NCBI GenBank assembly: GCA_014238195.1
Contig: JABABO010000130.1
Span: 1 to 9,713, forward strand
Direction: 5' to 3'
DNA length: 9,713 bases
Origin: Kordiimonadaceae bacterium
Lineage (GTDB): Bacteria; Pseudomonadota; Alphaproteobacteria; Sphingomonadales; Kordiimonadaceae
Shown one piece after another: positions 1 through 6,426 of this stretch. A program made the position numbers and the translations under genes. The notes under the pieces are model-generated. The model did not search any database and was not told the DNA's origin. It saw only the letters and a list, made by a program, of their open reading frames with translations. Positions within the stretch are counted from its first letter, which is position 1. The number at the start of each line of letters is the position of its first letter.

Positions 1-183
1 ATCACCACAGTGCTTGGGCTGTTGCCCCTTTATCTGTTCGGCGGTGTTTTGTGGGTTCCTTTGGCCATTGTCATGGCCTTTGGCTTGTCGGTAGCGTCTA
101 TCCTGACGTTGTTTTTCGTGCCTGCCGCATATCTGATGTTTATGCGACAGAACAACGAATCCACCTTACATAAAACCAAATAA
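1..183 (+). CDS. RND-family efflux transporter, C-terminal end (partial)
   Basis: The window opens in frame inside this gene and shows its last 60 codons, ending in TAA at 181-183. The visible protein has two hydrophobic segments, one around the LLPLYLFGGVLWVPLA stretch and one ending in LTLFFVPAAYLMFM, followed by a short polar tail (RQNNESTLHKTK). A glycine/proline-rich loop, then an FGL...LTLFFVP helix, then a charged cytoplasmic tail is the typical end of HAE-1/AcrB-type resistance-nodulation-division pumps, covering roughly their last two transmembrane helices. Such proteins use the proton gradient to expel drugs or other compounds, with a periplasmic adaptor and an outer-membrane channel. 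Substrate and subfamily cannot be judged from this fragment. The neighbouring cytochrome gene converges on it, and the two stop codons abut with no spacer. Confidence 0.85.
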   Translation: MTTVLGLLPLYLFGGVLWVPLAIVMAFGLSVASILTLFFVPAAYLMFMRQNNESTLHKTK

Positions 184-1179
184 TTACAGCACCATGCGTT
201 TAAAGGCATCTTTATGCTTATCAATCAGGTGATGCTTTAGGGCACCAATGACGTGGGCACCAAGCACGATGTATACTAAATATTGCAACAAATATTTATG
301 GAACATGCCCCACACGACATACGCACCGCCCTTTTCCAAAAACGATGGAATTTCGATAAGGAAAAAGAAGGCTGGATAACCATGCAAACTGGTCATCACG
401 TACCCTGTAACAGGGACGGCAATCATCAACACATACAGCAGAATATGGGCACTGTGGGCCATTTTTTTCTCAAGCGGCTTTAAGGATGCATCTAAGGCAG
501 GGCGTTTTGATTTTCGGTTCCAAATCAACCTGAAAACCACTAGGCCAAAAATGATCAAGCCAATAGTTTTATGCATGACATTATATTCGGAGCGAAACCA
601 AACCCCTTCTGGAATCATCGAAGAAAAAATGCCCGTGGGGATCATGAAAATAAACAAGATCGCTGTTGTCCAATGCACAATACGTGAAACGCGGCCATAA
701 CGCCCTGTTTCATTTTCATTTGTAATATCAAGGATTTCCTCACTGTTGCTTTCGCGCTGTGCAATCCCTAGCAAAGCAAGGCCACAAATCCCAGCGATGA
801 TGACTTGACCCCATAGTAAAGTTGGTTTCCAAGCATCCATTGGGGCTTGAAACTTTTTAGGATGATCAATGATCCCAGTATTTAGGGAAACAACGAACCA
901 TGCAACAATGCCAAAACAGCAGAGCGCCGCTAACAACAAGCCATAAGTGCGCATTCGCGGCCTAGCATGATTTAAAAGCCAAGCTGTGGTAAACGCCGCA
1001 ACCACAACAGCCAGCGTGATCAGGCTTTCAAAATGGGGCCACCAGCCTTCTGGTGTGCCAGCACTAATAGGTGATGTGACTGCTAAGGCTTTCGGTGTAA
1101 GCACTAGGCTAGACAAACACATCAAGCCAATCCAAGCTAAGTGTTTTCTGCTTTGTGTTAATATATTTTGATAAGACAT
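184..1179 (-). CDS. Cytochrome b561-family membrane protein with an N-terminal membrane extension
   Basis: The 331-residue protein is rich in hydrophobic helices. Its C-terminal half (about residues 160-331) matches the bacterial cytochrome b561 / Ni-hydrogenase b-type cytochrome fold: YGRVSRIVHWTTA (His169), MHKTIGLIIFGLVVFRLIW (His203), AHSAHILLYVLM (His242/His245) and YIVLGAHVIGALKHHLI (His309) give four helices with the histidines expected to hold two b hemes. This family carries electrons across or within the inner membrane, often to or from quinone. The N-terminal half is unusual: a signal-like segment (about 13-33, ending near ALA) and about three more hydrophobic helices (about 52-70, 80-98, 120-140) that I do not recognise. 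Classical CybB-type proteins are only about 175-180 residues. The start is supported by an AGGAG about six bases upstream. An ATG five bases further upstream is in another frame. The electron partner is unknown. Confidence 0.82.
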   Translation of the reverse strand: MSYQNILTQSRKHLAWIGLMCLSSLVLTPKALAVTSPISAGTPEGWWPHFESLITLAVVVAAFTTAWLLNHARPRMRTYGLLLAALCCFGIVAWFVVSLNTGIIDHPKKFQAPMDAWKPTLLWGQVIIAGICGLALLGIAQRESNSEEILDITNENETGRYGRVSRIVHWTTAILFIFMIPTGIFSSMIPEGVWFRSEYNVMHKTIGLIIFGLVVFRLIWNRKSKRPALDASLKPLEKKMAHSAHILLYVLMIAVPVTGYVMTSLHGYPAFFFLIEIPSFLEKGGAYVVWGMFHKYLLQYLVYIVLGAHVIGALKHHLIDKHKDAFKRMVL

Positions 1180-1219
1180 TTCATACTCCTGACATCAAGA
1201 AAATTTAATTCTAAACAAC

Positions 1220-1248
1220 AATAGACCCGAATTTACATATTATTTCAA
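1220..1248 (-). promoter_or_regulatory. Possible sigma70-type promoter for the cytochrome b561 gene
   Basis: On the minus strand TTGAAA (1243-1248) lies 17 bases from TCTATT (1220-1225), about 40 bases upstream of the start codon. The -35 box is good but the -10 box is weak. This is motif reading only. The 158-bp gap to dat holds no convincing terminator, so read-through from dat is also possible. Confidence 0.25.
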
Positions 1249-1337
1249 GCTCTCTCAATTATGAGGTATTTTAGTTTTTTAACCGTGGTTACAATCATCT
1301 CGATCCGCATTTGAAAATAAAGTGTGAAGTGCCTGAT

Positions 1338-2213
1338 TTACTCTAAATTCTCCAGAGCATTTTTAATATAAATTTCACGCAAGCGAGGGGCAATTCTGCC
1401 TGGCGTCCCGTCACCGATTTTCTCGCCGTCAATTTCAACAACAGGAAAGACAAAAGTTGAAGCGCTGGTGATAAAGGCTTCATCGGCCTGACGTGCTTCA
1501 TCGGGGGTAAAAGCACGCTCGATGACATGCATATGCAGTATGTCTGCCAAATCAATCACCGCGCGGCGTGTAATGCCATGCAAAATACTGTTGGATAGCT
1601 GTCTAGTTATGATTTTCCCATCTTTCACGATATAAGCATTATTAGAAGACCCTTCGGTTATATAGCCGTCCTGCACAAGCCACGCATCCTGTTTGCCTGC
1701 TTCTGCCGCAGCTTGTTTTGCAAGCACTGGCGCCAGCAGTTGGATTGTCTTAATATCGCGCCGCCCCCAACGTATATCCTCCATGAAGATCACTTTGATA
1801 CCCGTTTCTGCGGTTGGGCTTTTTATCAGACTTTTTGATTGCGGAAACATCACAAGCGTTGATGGGACATCACTGGCAGGAAAGCCAAAATCACGATCAG
1901 CTACACCGCGTGTCACCTGCAAATAAATCAAGCCTTCGTCTAGTTTGTTTTCACGGATAAGACGCTTCATAGCAGCTGTGATATCCTGTGCTGTTGCAGG
2001 CGCACGCATTTGAAGCGCGTGCAGAGAGCGTTCTAAACGCGCCATGTGAGCTGCGTTATCAACTAACTGGCCCCTTAAAACCGATGAGACCTCATAAACA
2101 CCATCAGCAAACAAAAAACCACGATCAAAAATCGAGATTTTTGCCTCTGTTTCACTGACATATTCGCCGTTCACATAAACAGTACGGCTTTTATTGGGGG
2201 GTATGTTTGCCAT
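1338..2213 (-). CDS. dat: D-amino-acid aminotransferase (PLP fold type IV)
   Basis: The 291-residue protein is full length for class IV aminotransferases. Visible signatures in order are: DRGFLFADGVYEV (30-42), the usual N-terminal motif of D-alanine/D-amino-acid transaminases; QVTRGVADRDFGFP (99-112) in the carboxylate-binding region; RRDIKTIQLLAPVLAKQ (151-167) with Lys155 as the expected PLP Schiff-base lysine; ITEGSSNNAYIV (185-196) with Glu187 expected to contact the pyridine nitrogen; and SNSILHGITRR (207-217), the PLP-phosphate loop. The family interconverts D-amino acids and 2-oxo acids, typically D-alanine with 2-oxoglutarate to give pyruvate and D-glutamate, in the cytoplasm. The glycine-rich motifs and DRGF...YEV favour D-amino-acid over branched-chain aminotransferase, but exact specificity is not fixed by sequence. 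The ribosome site is weak (GGAT about eight bases upstream). The gene diverges from cphB. No direct role in cyanophycin metabolism is established. Confidence 0.87.
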   Translation of the reverse strand: MANIPPNKSRTVYVNGEYVSETEAKISIFDRGFLFADGVYEVSSVLRGQLVDNAAHMARLERSLHALQMRAPATAQDITAAMKRLIRENKLDEGLIYLQVTRGVADRDFGFPASDVPSTLVMFPQSKSLIKSPTAETGIKVIFMEDIRWGRRDIKTIQLLAPVLAKQAAAEAGKQDAWLVQDGYITEGSSNNAYIVKDGKIITRQLSNSILHGITRRAVIDLADILHMHVIERAFTPDEARQADEAFITSASTFVFPVVEIDGEKIGDGTPGRIAPRLREIYIKNALENLE

Positions 2214-2281
2214 TCAATCAATCCAATTTACTTCTATAACCAATTGTGGTGAATTTTGATCCCCTCATTTGGCTATAAGTA

Positions 2282-2449
2282 TTTGTGCCGGTTCGACTTA
2301 TCAATAAATAATGAGATCATTATTCATTGGTCTCGCTTTTGTGTCGGTTCGACTTATCAATAAATAATGAGATCATTATTCATTGGTCTCGCTTTTGTGT
2401 CGGTTCGACTTATCAATAAATAATGAGATCATTATTCATTGGTCTCGCT
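2282..2449. repeat. Three tandem copies of a 56-bp unit, each with an imperfect palindrome
   Basis: The sequence repeats with a period of exactly 56 bases for 168 bases (units 2282-2337, 2338-2393, 2394-2449). The only difference I find is C at 2288 against T at 2344 and 2400. Each unit begins TTTGTG(C/T)CGGTTCGACTT and ends TTGGTCTCGCT. Inside each lies an inverted repeat with 13-base arms, CAATAAATAATGA and TCATTATTCATTG, separated by GA with one arm mismatch (arms 2302-2314/2317-2329, 2358-2370/2373-2385, 2414-2426/2429-2441). The central dyad is AATAATGA/TCATTATT. Near-identity of the copies implies recent tandem duplication or active homogenisation. The unit could be a reiterated operator, a hairpin element or a neutral variable-number repeat. 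It is not CRISPR-like because there are no variable spacers. Confidence 0.95.
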
Positions 2450-2466
2450 ATAAATAAACTTATACA
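2439..2466 (+). promoter_or_regulatory. Weak candidate promoter at the downstream edge of the repeat array
   Basis: TTGGTC (2439-2444, the end of the third repeat) is followed after 16 bases by TATACA (2461-2466), pointing towards cphB about 180 bases away. Its -35 element would lie in a repeat unit and only the last copy has a -10 after it. AT-rich sequence throws up such matches by chance, so confidence is low. Confidence 0.18.
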
Positions 2467-2522
2467 AATATAAATTATCGCTGTAAACGCTGATTAATAC
2501 ATTCGTTTTATTGCAGTGTGAG

Positions 2523-2567
2523 TTTGGAAATGCTAAACAAAAATTATAGGACTTGCCAGCTGCAAGT
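2523..2567 (+). promoter_or_regulatory. Candidate cphB promoter with an overlapping inverted repeat
   Basis: TTTGGA (2523-2528) and TATAGG (2545-2550), 16 bases apart, form a modest sigma70-like pair. Directly behind the -10 box is a perfect 6-base inverted repeat, ACTTGC (2551-2556) and GCAAGT (2562-2567), with CAGCT between the arms. A transcription start would fall around 2557, inside the dyad, which is a common arrangement for a repressor site. Motif evidence only. Confidence 0.25.
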
Positions 2568-2650
2568 AAATATAAAGATATTAATTAAAAATAGTAGTTC
2601 CGGGCGTGCCAATGCACAAAGCAAACCGGTTTTAAGTGAGTTGATAAATA

Positions 2651-3502
2651 ATGTGTCCGGCAATTGTAGAAGACGGTTATGACCGTGGGTTTATTATTCC
2701 CATCGGCGGGGCCGAAGACAAAGAAACCAATCCGATTATCCTAAGGCGCTTTATCGAAATTTCTGGCGGAAGGGATGCCAATATAGTCATTATTCCTACC
2801 GCATCCCGCCTTGATGATACAGGCGAGATATATGAAGAACTTTTTTTAAAACTAGGGGCTGGCAGCGTTTGTTCAATCCCGATTAATAGCCGTGAAGATT
2901 CCAATAATCCAGAATTCGTCGAAAAATGTGCGACGGCTACAGGTATTTTCATCACTGGCGGCAATCAATTGCGTTTAGCGACGATCATAGGCGGTACAGT
3001 TGCCGCGCAAACCATACGCCGTGCTAATGCCCGCGGTGTCCATGTTGCTGGTACATCTGCTGGGGCTTCGATCATGTCAGAACATATGATGGGCGGCGGA
3101 CCGTCCGATCAATCACCGTCAGAAGGTGGGGCGACACTAGTGCCTGGGCTTGGCTTAACGAACGCTGCAATTATTGACCAGCACTTTTCTGAGCGCAACA
3201 GATTGGGGCGTTTGTTGTCAGCAGCGGCGCTAAACCCATTTTTAATGGGAATTGGCATTGATGAAGATACTGCCGCTTTCATTGACCCAACAGGTTTAGT
3301 GGAAATTGTCGGTGCAGGAACTGTGACAATTACAGACGGAAGCGCTTTAAAATACTCCTCTGCTCATGTGGCACGGGCCAATGAAGGTTTAGGTTTATTA
3401 GGACTAAAACTTGACATCTTGCATGAAGGGTGTCGATATGACTTAAATACACGTGAAGCGTTTCCACCCAGTGTGGATGGTCAAGGCGTGTGTAATATTT
3501 AA
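2651..3502 (+). CDS. cphB: Cyanophycinase
   Basis: The 283-residue protein is the usual length for cyanophycinase, a serine peptidase of family S51 that cuts cyanophycin from its end into beta-Asp-Arg dipeptides in the cytoplasm. Family motifs are clear: FIIPIGGAED near the start (14-23), IFITGGNQLRLA (99-110), the nucleophile elbow GTSAGAS with Ser136 as expected catalytic serine (134-140), IIDQHFSERNRLGRL (174-188) with His178, and GIGIDEDTAAF (200-210). No signal peptide is seen, in line with intracellular degradation of storage granules. The start is fixed by in-frame TGA and TAA codons at 2642-2647 just upstream. Its ribosome site is poor (AAGTGAG, ten bases away), which may limit expression. 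The gene lies 107 bases before cphA on the same strand, so polymer breakdown and synthesis are co-located. Confidence 0.93.
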   Translation: MCPAIVEDGYDRGFIIPIGGAEDKETNPIILRRFIEISGGRDANIVIIPTASRLDDTGEIYEELFLKLGAGSVCSIPINSREDSNNPEFVEKCATATGIFITGGNQLRLATIIGGTVAAQTIRRANARGVHVAGTSAGASIMSEHMMGGGPSDQSPSEGGATLVPGLGLTNAAIIDQHFSERNRLGRLLSAAALNPFLMGIGIDEDTAAFIDPTGLVEIVGAGTVTITDGSALKYSSAHVARANEGLGLLGLKLDILHEGCRYDLNTREAFPPSVDGQGVCNI

Positions 3503-3564
3503 CAAGCTTTGGAATGTGTGCTTTGTTCAAGGGAAGTTGACGCGCCGTTTCTAGGTCTTGCTTT

Positions 3565-3587
3565 TGTATCCTGATAAATTGGATACA
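3565..3587 (+). promoter_or_regulatory. Possible operator in the cphA promoter region
   Basis: A perfect inverted repeat, TGTATCC (3565-3571) and GGATACA (3581-3587), has 7-base arms and a 9-base AT-rich centre, and ends 22 bases before the cphA start codon. It lacks a following T-run, so it is not an intrinsic terminator for cphB. Arms spaced about one and a half helical turns suit a dimeric regulator. A weak promoter, TTGCTT (3558-3563) and GATACA (3582-3587) with 18 bases between, would overlap it. The regulator is unknown. Confidence 0.38.
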
Positions 3588-3609
3588 TGTAACTATAAGG
3601 GGAAGCGTC

Positions 3610-6405
3610 ATGAAAATACTTAAAACCAACCTATATTTAGGCCCAAACCAATATGCGAAGTTTCGGGTTATCAAACATGTACTTGATATTGGCATCTTGG
3701 AAGATTGGCCGTCTGTTAAACTTGGTACAGGTTTTATTGACGGTCTATTAGAAGCTCTGCCAGGCTTGCATGAACATGGTTGTTCCTACCGCGTGTCGGG
3801 GGGATTTGTGCGCCGCTTGCGTGAAGATGAAGGCACATGGATGGGCCATATCATCGAGCACGTTGCCCTTGAATTACAATGTGTTGCTGGCAACGAAGTA
3901 ACCTATGGACGTACACGATCTGCTGGACAAACAGGCCATTATAATATGGTTTATGCTTATATTCACCGTGACGTAGGTCTTGCTGCTGGTGCATTGGCGA
4001 TCAAGCTTCTCATGCACCTGATCCCTAGTGAAGTTGCGACAAAAACAGGCTATTCTATTGAAGATGATTTTAATTGGGAAGATGAACTTAATAGCTTCAT
4101 CAAGGGGGCGCAGCGTCATGCTTTCGGCCCCAGTACAGCATCCCTTGTTGCCGCAGCAGAAGAACGCGATGTGCCTTGGTTGCGCCTCAATAAATACAGC
4201 CTTGTTCAGTTTGGTCATGGCAAGCATCAAAAACGTATTCAAGCCACCATTACCAGTGAAACCAAGCATATCGCTGTTGAAATTTCCTGTGACAAAGAAG
4301 ATACCCATAATTTACTGAGCGATCTAGGCTTGCCAGTGCCAAAGCAATATATGATTTATAGTCCGCGTGAAGCACGCCGCGCAGCCAACCGCATAGGATA
4401 CCCCGTTGTTGTTAAGCCACTTGATGCGAATCACGGTCGTGGGGTATCGATTAACCTAACAACCGATGAAGAAGTCACGACAGGATTTGAACACGCGCGG
4501 GAGCACGGTACAGGGCGTTCTGTGCTTGTTGAAAGCTATATTACTGGCTTTGATCATAGAATGCTGGTGGTCAATAACGAACTTGTCGCTGTTGCTAAGC
4601 GTGTTCCAGGCCACGTCATTGGGGACGGTGAACACACAATCGTCGAGCTGATCAATATAGTAAACCAAGACCCTAATCGCGGCGTTGGTCATGAAAAGGT
4701 CCTCACCAAGCTTGAAATTGATAATCAAGCCCGTCGCTTGATGGAAAATGCAGGCCACACACAAGATACAATTTTACCAGACGAAGAAATATTTTATCTG
4801 CGTGATACGGCTAATCTTTCCACAGGCGGAACAGCCATTGACCTGACCGATGTGGTGCACCCCGATAACCGCGAAATGGCTGTGCGGGCTATTCAAGCCG
4901 TTGGCCTTGATATTGGTGGTGTTGATTTCTTAACCGATGACATCACCCAGTCTTACAAAGATATTGGCGGGGCAATTGTTGAAGTGAATGCAGCGCCAGG
5001 TTTCCGCATGCATGTCGCACCATCCGAAGGCCAACCCCGCGATGTGGCTGGAAAAGTGCTTGATATGTTATTCCCATCCGATGCCCCAAGCCGCATTCCC
5101 ATCGCGGCTATCACGGGAACAAACGGTAAAACGACAACATCGCGCATGCTTGCACACATCATTAAGGCCTGTGGACTCACTGTAGGCCTAACCACCACAG
5201 ATGGCATTTATGTCGATGGTAAGCAAACGGTAAAAGGCGACACAACAGGCCCGATGTCAGCGCAAATGGTCCTGCGAGACCCGACCGTAGACTTTGCGGT
5301 GTTAGAAACCGCACGCGGTGGTTTGGTCCGCAGTGGTCTTGGCTATGCAAGTACCAATGTCTCAGCCTGTTTGAATGTGGCGTCTGATCACTTGGGCCTT
5401 GGCGGCGTCGATACCCTTGAAGAACTCGCAAAAATTAAACGTGTTGTCGTCGAAGCCGCAACCGATACCGTGGTTTTAAACGCCGATGATAAAAACTGTT
5501 TGATGATGGCTGATTATGCGGACGCTGATAATATTATGTATGTCACCATGTATCATGACCACACTTTGGTCAAACAACATATTGATGCAGGCGGCAAGGC
5601 TATTGTGCTGGAAAAAGGCATGAACGGCGACTTGATAACCATCTATGATAATTGCACACATATTCCGGTTCTTTGGTCACACTTGATACCCGCGACCATT
5701 GAAGGCAAGGCTATGCATAACGTGCAAAACGCCATGTTTGCTGCCGCTATGGCCTATAGTTTTGATCTTGACCTTGATCAAATTCGCCAAGGCTTACGCA
5801 CCTTCAACACCAGCTTCTTCCAAGCACCGGGTCGTATGAATGTCTATGATGAGCATTCCTTCCGGGTGATTTTAGATTATGCCCATAATGCCGCGGCATT
5901 TTCTGTTGTGGTTGATTTGGTTGATAAATTAGATGATCATAACCGTAAATTTGTGACCTTTTCTTGCCCTGGTGATCGTCGTGATGAAGATATTATGGAA
6001 GCTGCCGAAGTCATCGCGGGCCACTTTGATCATTATGTCTTGAAAGCTGATGATAATCGGCGCAAGCGGGGGCATGACGAAGTACCACAAATGCTTAAGA
6101 CAGGTCTATTGGCAAATGGTGTTAAGGAAAATGCCATAACGATTATTGCCGACGAAGCCGAAGCGATTGAAGCAACGCTGGCGATGGCTGGTGAAAAAGA
6201 TTTAGTGATCGTGTTCGGCGATGATGTCACCCGCTGTTGGAAGCAAATTATCAATTTCGGTGATGAAAACCAACCACAAGAAGCCATCGCAAGCAATTTA
6301 GGCACTGCCAAGCCATACGAAGACCTGATCGATGATAGCTTGCAGGTCATCAGTGACGAGCGCGGGGTGCGTCTCGCTCGTGATGATGTGGAAGACGGCG
6401 ATTAA
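3610..6405 (+). CDS. cphA: Cyanophycin synthetase
   Basis: The 931-residue enzyme builds cyanophycin by adding Asp to the backbone and then Arg to each Asp side chain, using ATP for both. All three family modules are visible. The N domain (about 1-215) contains GHIIEHVALELQ (79-90), an HxxEH motif at His80/Glu83/His84. The ATP-grasp domain (about 216-490) has VVVKP with Lys269, ANHGRGVS (273-280), SYITGFDHRMLVV (309-321) and EVNAAPGFRMHVAPSEG (458-474); it activates the chain end for Asp. The Mur-ligase domain (about 495-885) has P-loop ITGTNGKTTT (501-510, Lys507), LETARGGLVRSGLGY (565-579), SDHLG (592-596), HNVQNAM (703-709) and LDYAHN (755-760), and adds Arg. An acidic tail follows (about 888-931); the family is usually nearer 870-900 residues. 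A strong AAGGGGAAG ribosome site precedes the ATG. The CphA-like paralogue follows in what looks like one operon. Confidence 0.97.
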   Translation: MKILKTNLYLGPNQYAKFRVIKHVLDIGILEDWPSVKLGTGFIDGLLEALPGLHEHGCSYRVSGGFVRRLREDEGTWMGHIIEHVALELQCVAGNEVTYGRTRSAGQTGHYNMVYAYIHRDVGLAAGALAIKLLMHLIPSEVATKTGYSIEDDFNWEDELNSFIKGAQRHAFGPSTASLVAAAEERDVPWLRLNKYSLVQFGHGKHQKRIQATITSETKHIAVEISCDKEDTHNLLSDLGLPVPKQYMIYSPREARRAANRIGYPVVVKPLDANHGRGVSINLTTDEEVTTGFEHAREHGTGRSVLVESYITGFDHRMLVVNNELVAVAKRVPGHVIGDGEHTIVELINIVNQDPNRGVGHEKVLTKLEIDNQARRLMENAGHTQDTILPDEEIFYLRDTANLSTGGTAIDLTDVVHPDNREMAVRAIQAVGLDIGGVDFLTDDITQSYKDIGGAIVEVNAAPGFRMHVAPSEGQPRDVAGKVLDMLFPSDAPSRIPIAAITGTNGKTTTSRMLAHIIKACGLTVGLTTTDGIYVDGKQTVKGDTTGPMSAQMVLRDPTVDFAVLETARGGLVRSGLGYASTNVSACLNVASDHLGLGGVDTLEELAKIKRVVVEAATDTVVLNADDKNCLMMADYADADNIMYVTMYHDHTLVKQHIDAGGKAIVLEKGMNGDLITIYDNCTHIPVLWSHLIPATIEGKAMHNVQNAMFAAAMAYSFDLDLDQIRQGLRTFNTSFFQAPGRMNVYDEHSFRVILDYAHNAAAFSVVVDLVDKLDDHNRKFVTFSCPGDRRDEDIMEAAEVIAGHFDHYVLKADDNRRKRGHDEVPQMLKTGLLANGVKENAITIIADEAEAIEATLAMAGEKDLVIVFGDDVTRCWKQIINFGDENQPQEAIASNLGTAKPYEDLIDDSLQVISDERGVRLARDDVEDGD

Positions 6406-6407
6406 GT

Positions 6408-6426
6408 GAGGCGGGCGAATATCATG
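6408..6426 (+). promoter_or_regulatory. Ribosome-binding site that decides the start of the CphA-like ligase
   Basis: The cphA stop codon (6403-6405) is followed at once by an in-frame GTG (6406). The GAGGCGGG purine stretch that could bind the ribosome begins at 6408 and therefore overlaps that GTG, so it can only serve the ATG at 6424, about 8-12 bases downstream. I therefore start the gene at 6424. Use of the GTG would add six residues (MRRANI). Confidence 0.45.

Larger units (their letters stand above)
2214..2650. other. Divergent dat-cphB intergenic region
   Basis: This 437-bp AT-rich stretch separates the divergent dat and cphB genes. It holds, in order: about 70 bp next to dat; three tandem 56-bp repeat units (2282-2449); and about 200 bp of very AT-rich sequence before cphB, with a short inverted repeat at 2551-2567. 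Promoters for both genes must lie here or be shared. The repeats cannot be a coding tract because 56 is not a multiple of three. A 50-codon open frame at 2530-2682 overlaps the cphB start in another frame and is probably spurious. Confidence 0.8.

Noticed and set aside
1291..1315. Intrinsic terminator after dat (TAACCACGGTTA dyad)
   Set aside because: The stem is only 4-5 bases with a tiny loop, and in the dat direction it is followed by A residues, not a T-run.
2282..2449. CRISPR array or integron attC site
   Set aside because: The units are contiguous and identical, with no variable spacers. No cas or integrase gene is present and there is no attC core-site pair.
2530..2682. 50-codon open frame starting MLNKNYRTCQLQ and overlapping the cphB start
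   Set aside because: The ribosome site is poor, composition is like translated AT-rich intergenic DNA, it overlaps cphB out of frame, and the candidate cphB promoter lies within its start. No recognisable domain.
3503..3542. Terminator between cphB and cphA (imperfect AACAAGC / GCTTTGTT pairing)
   Set aside because: The pairing needs a bulge and no T-run follows.
3537..3565. TTGACG as the -35 box of a cphA promoter
   Set aside because: At 16-19 bases downstream there is only GCTTTTG-type sequence with no acceptable -10 box.
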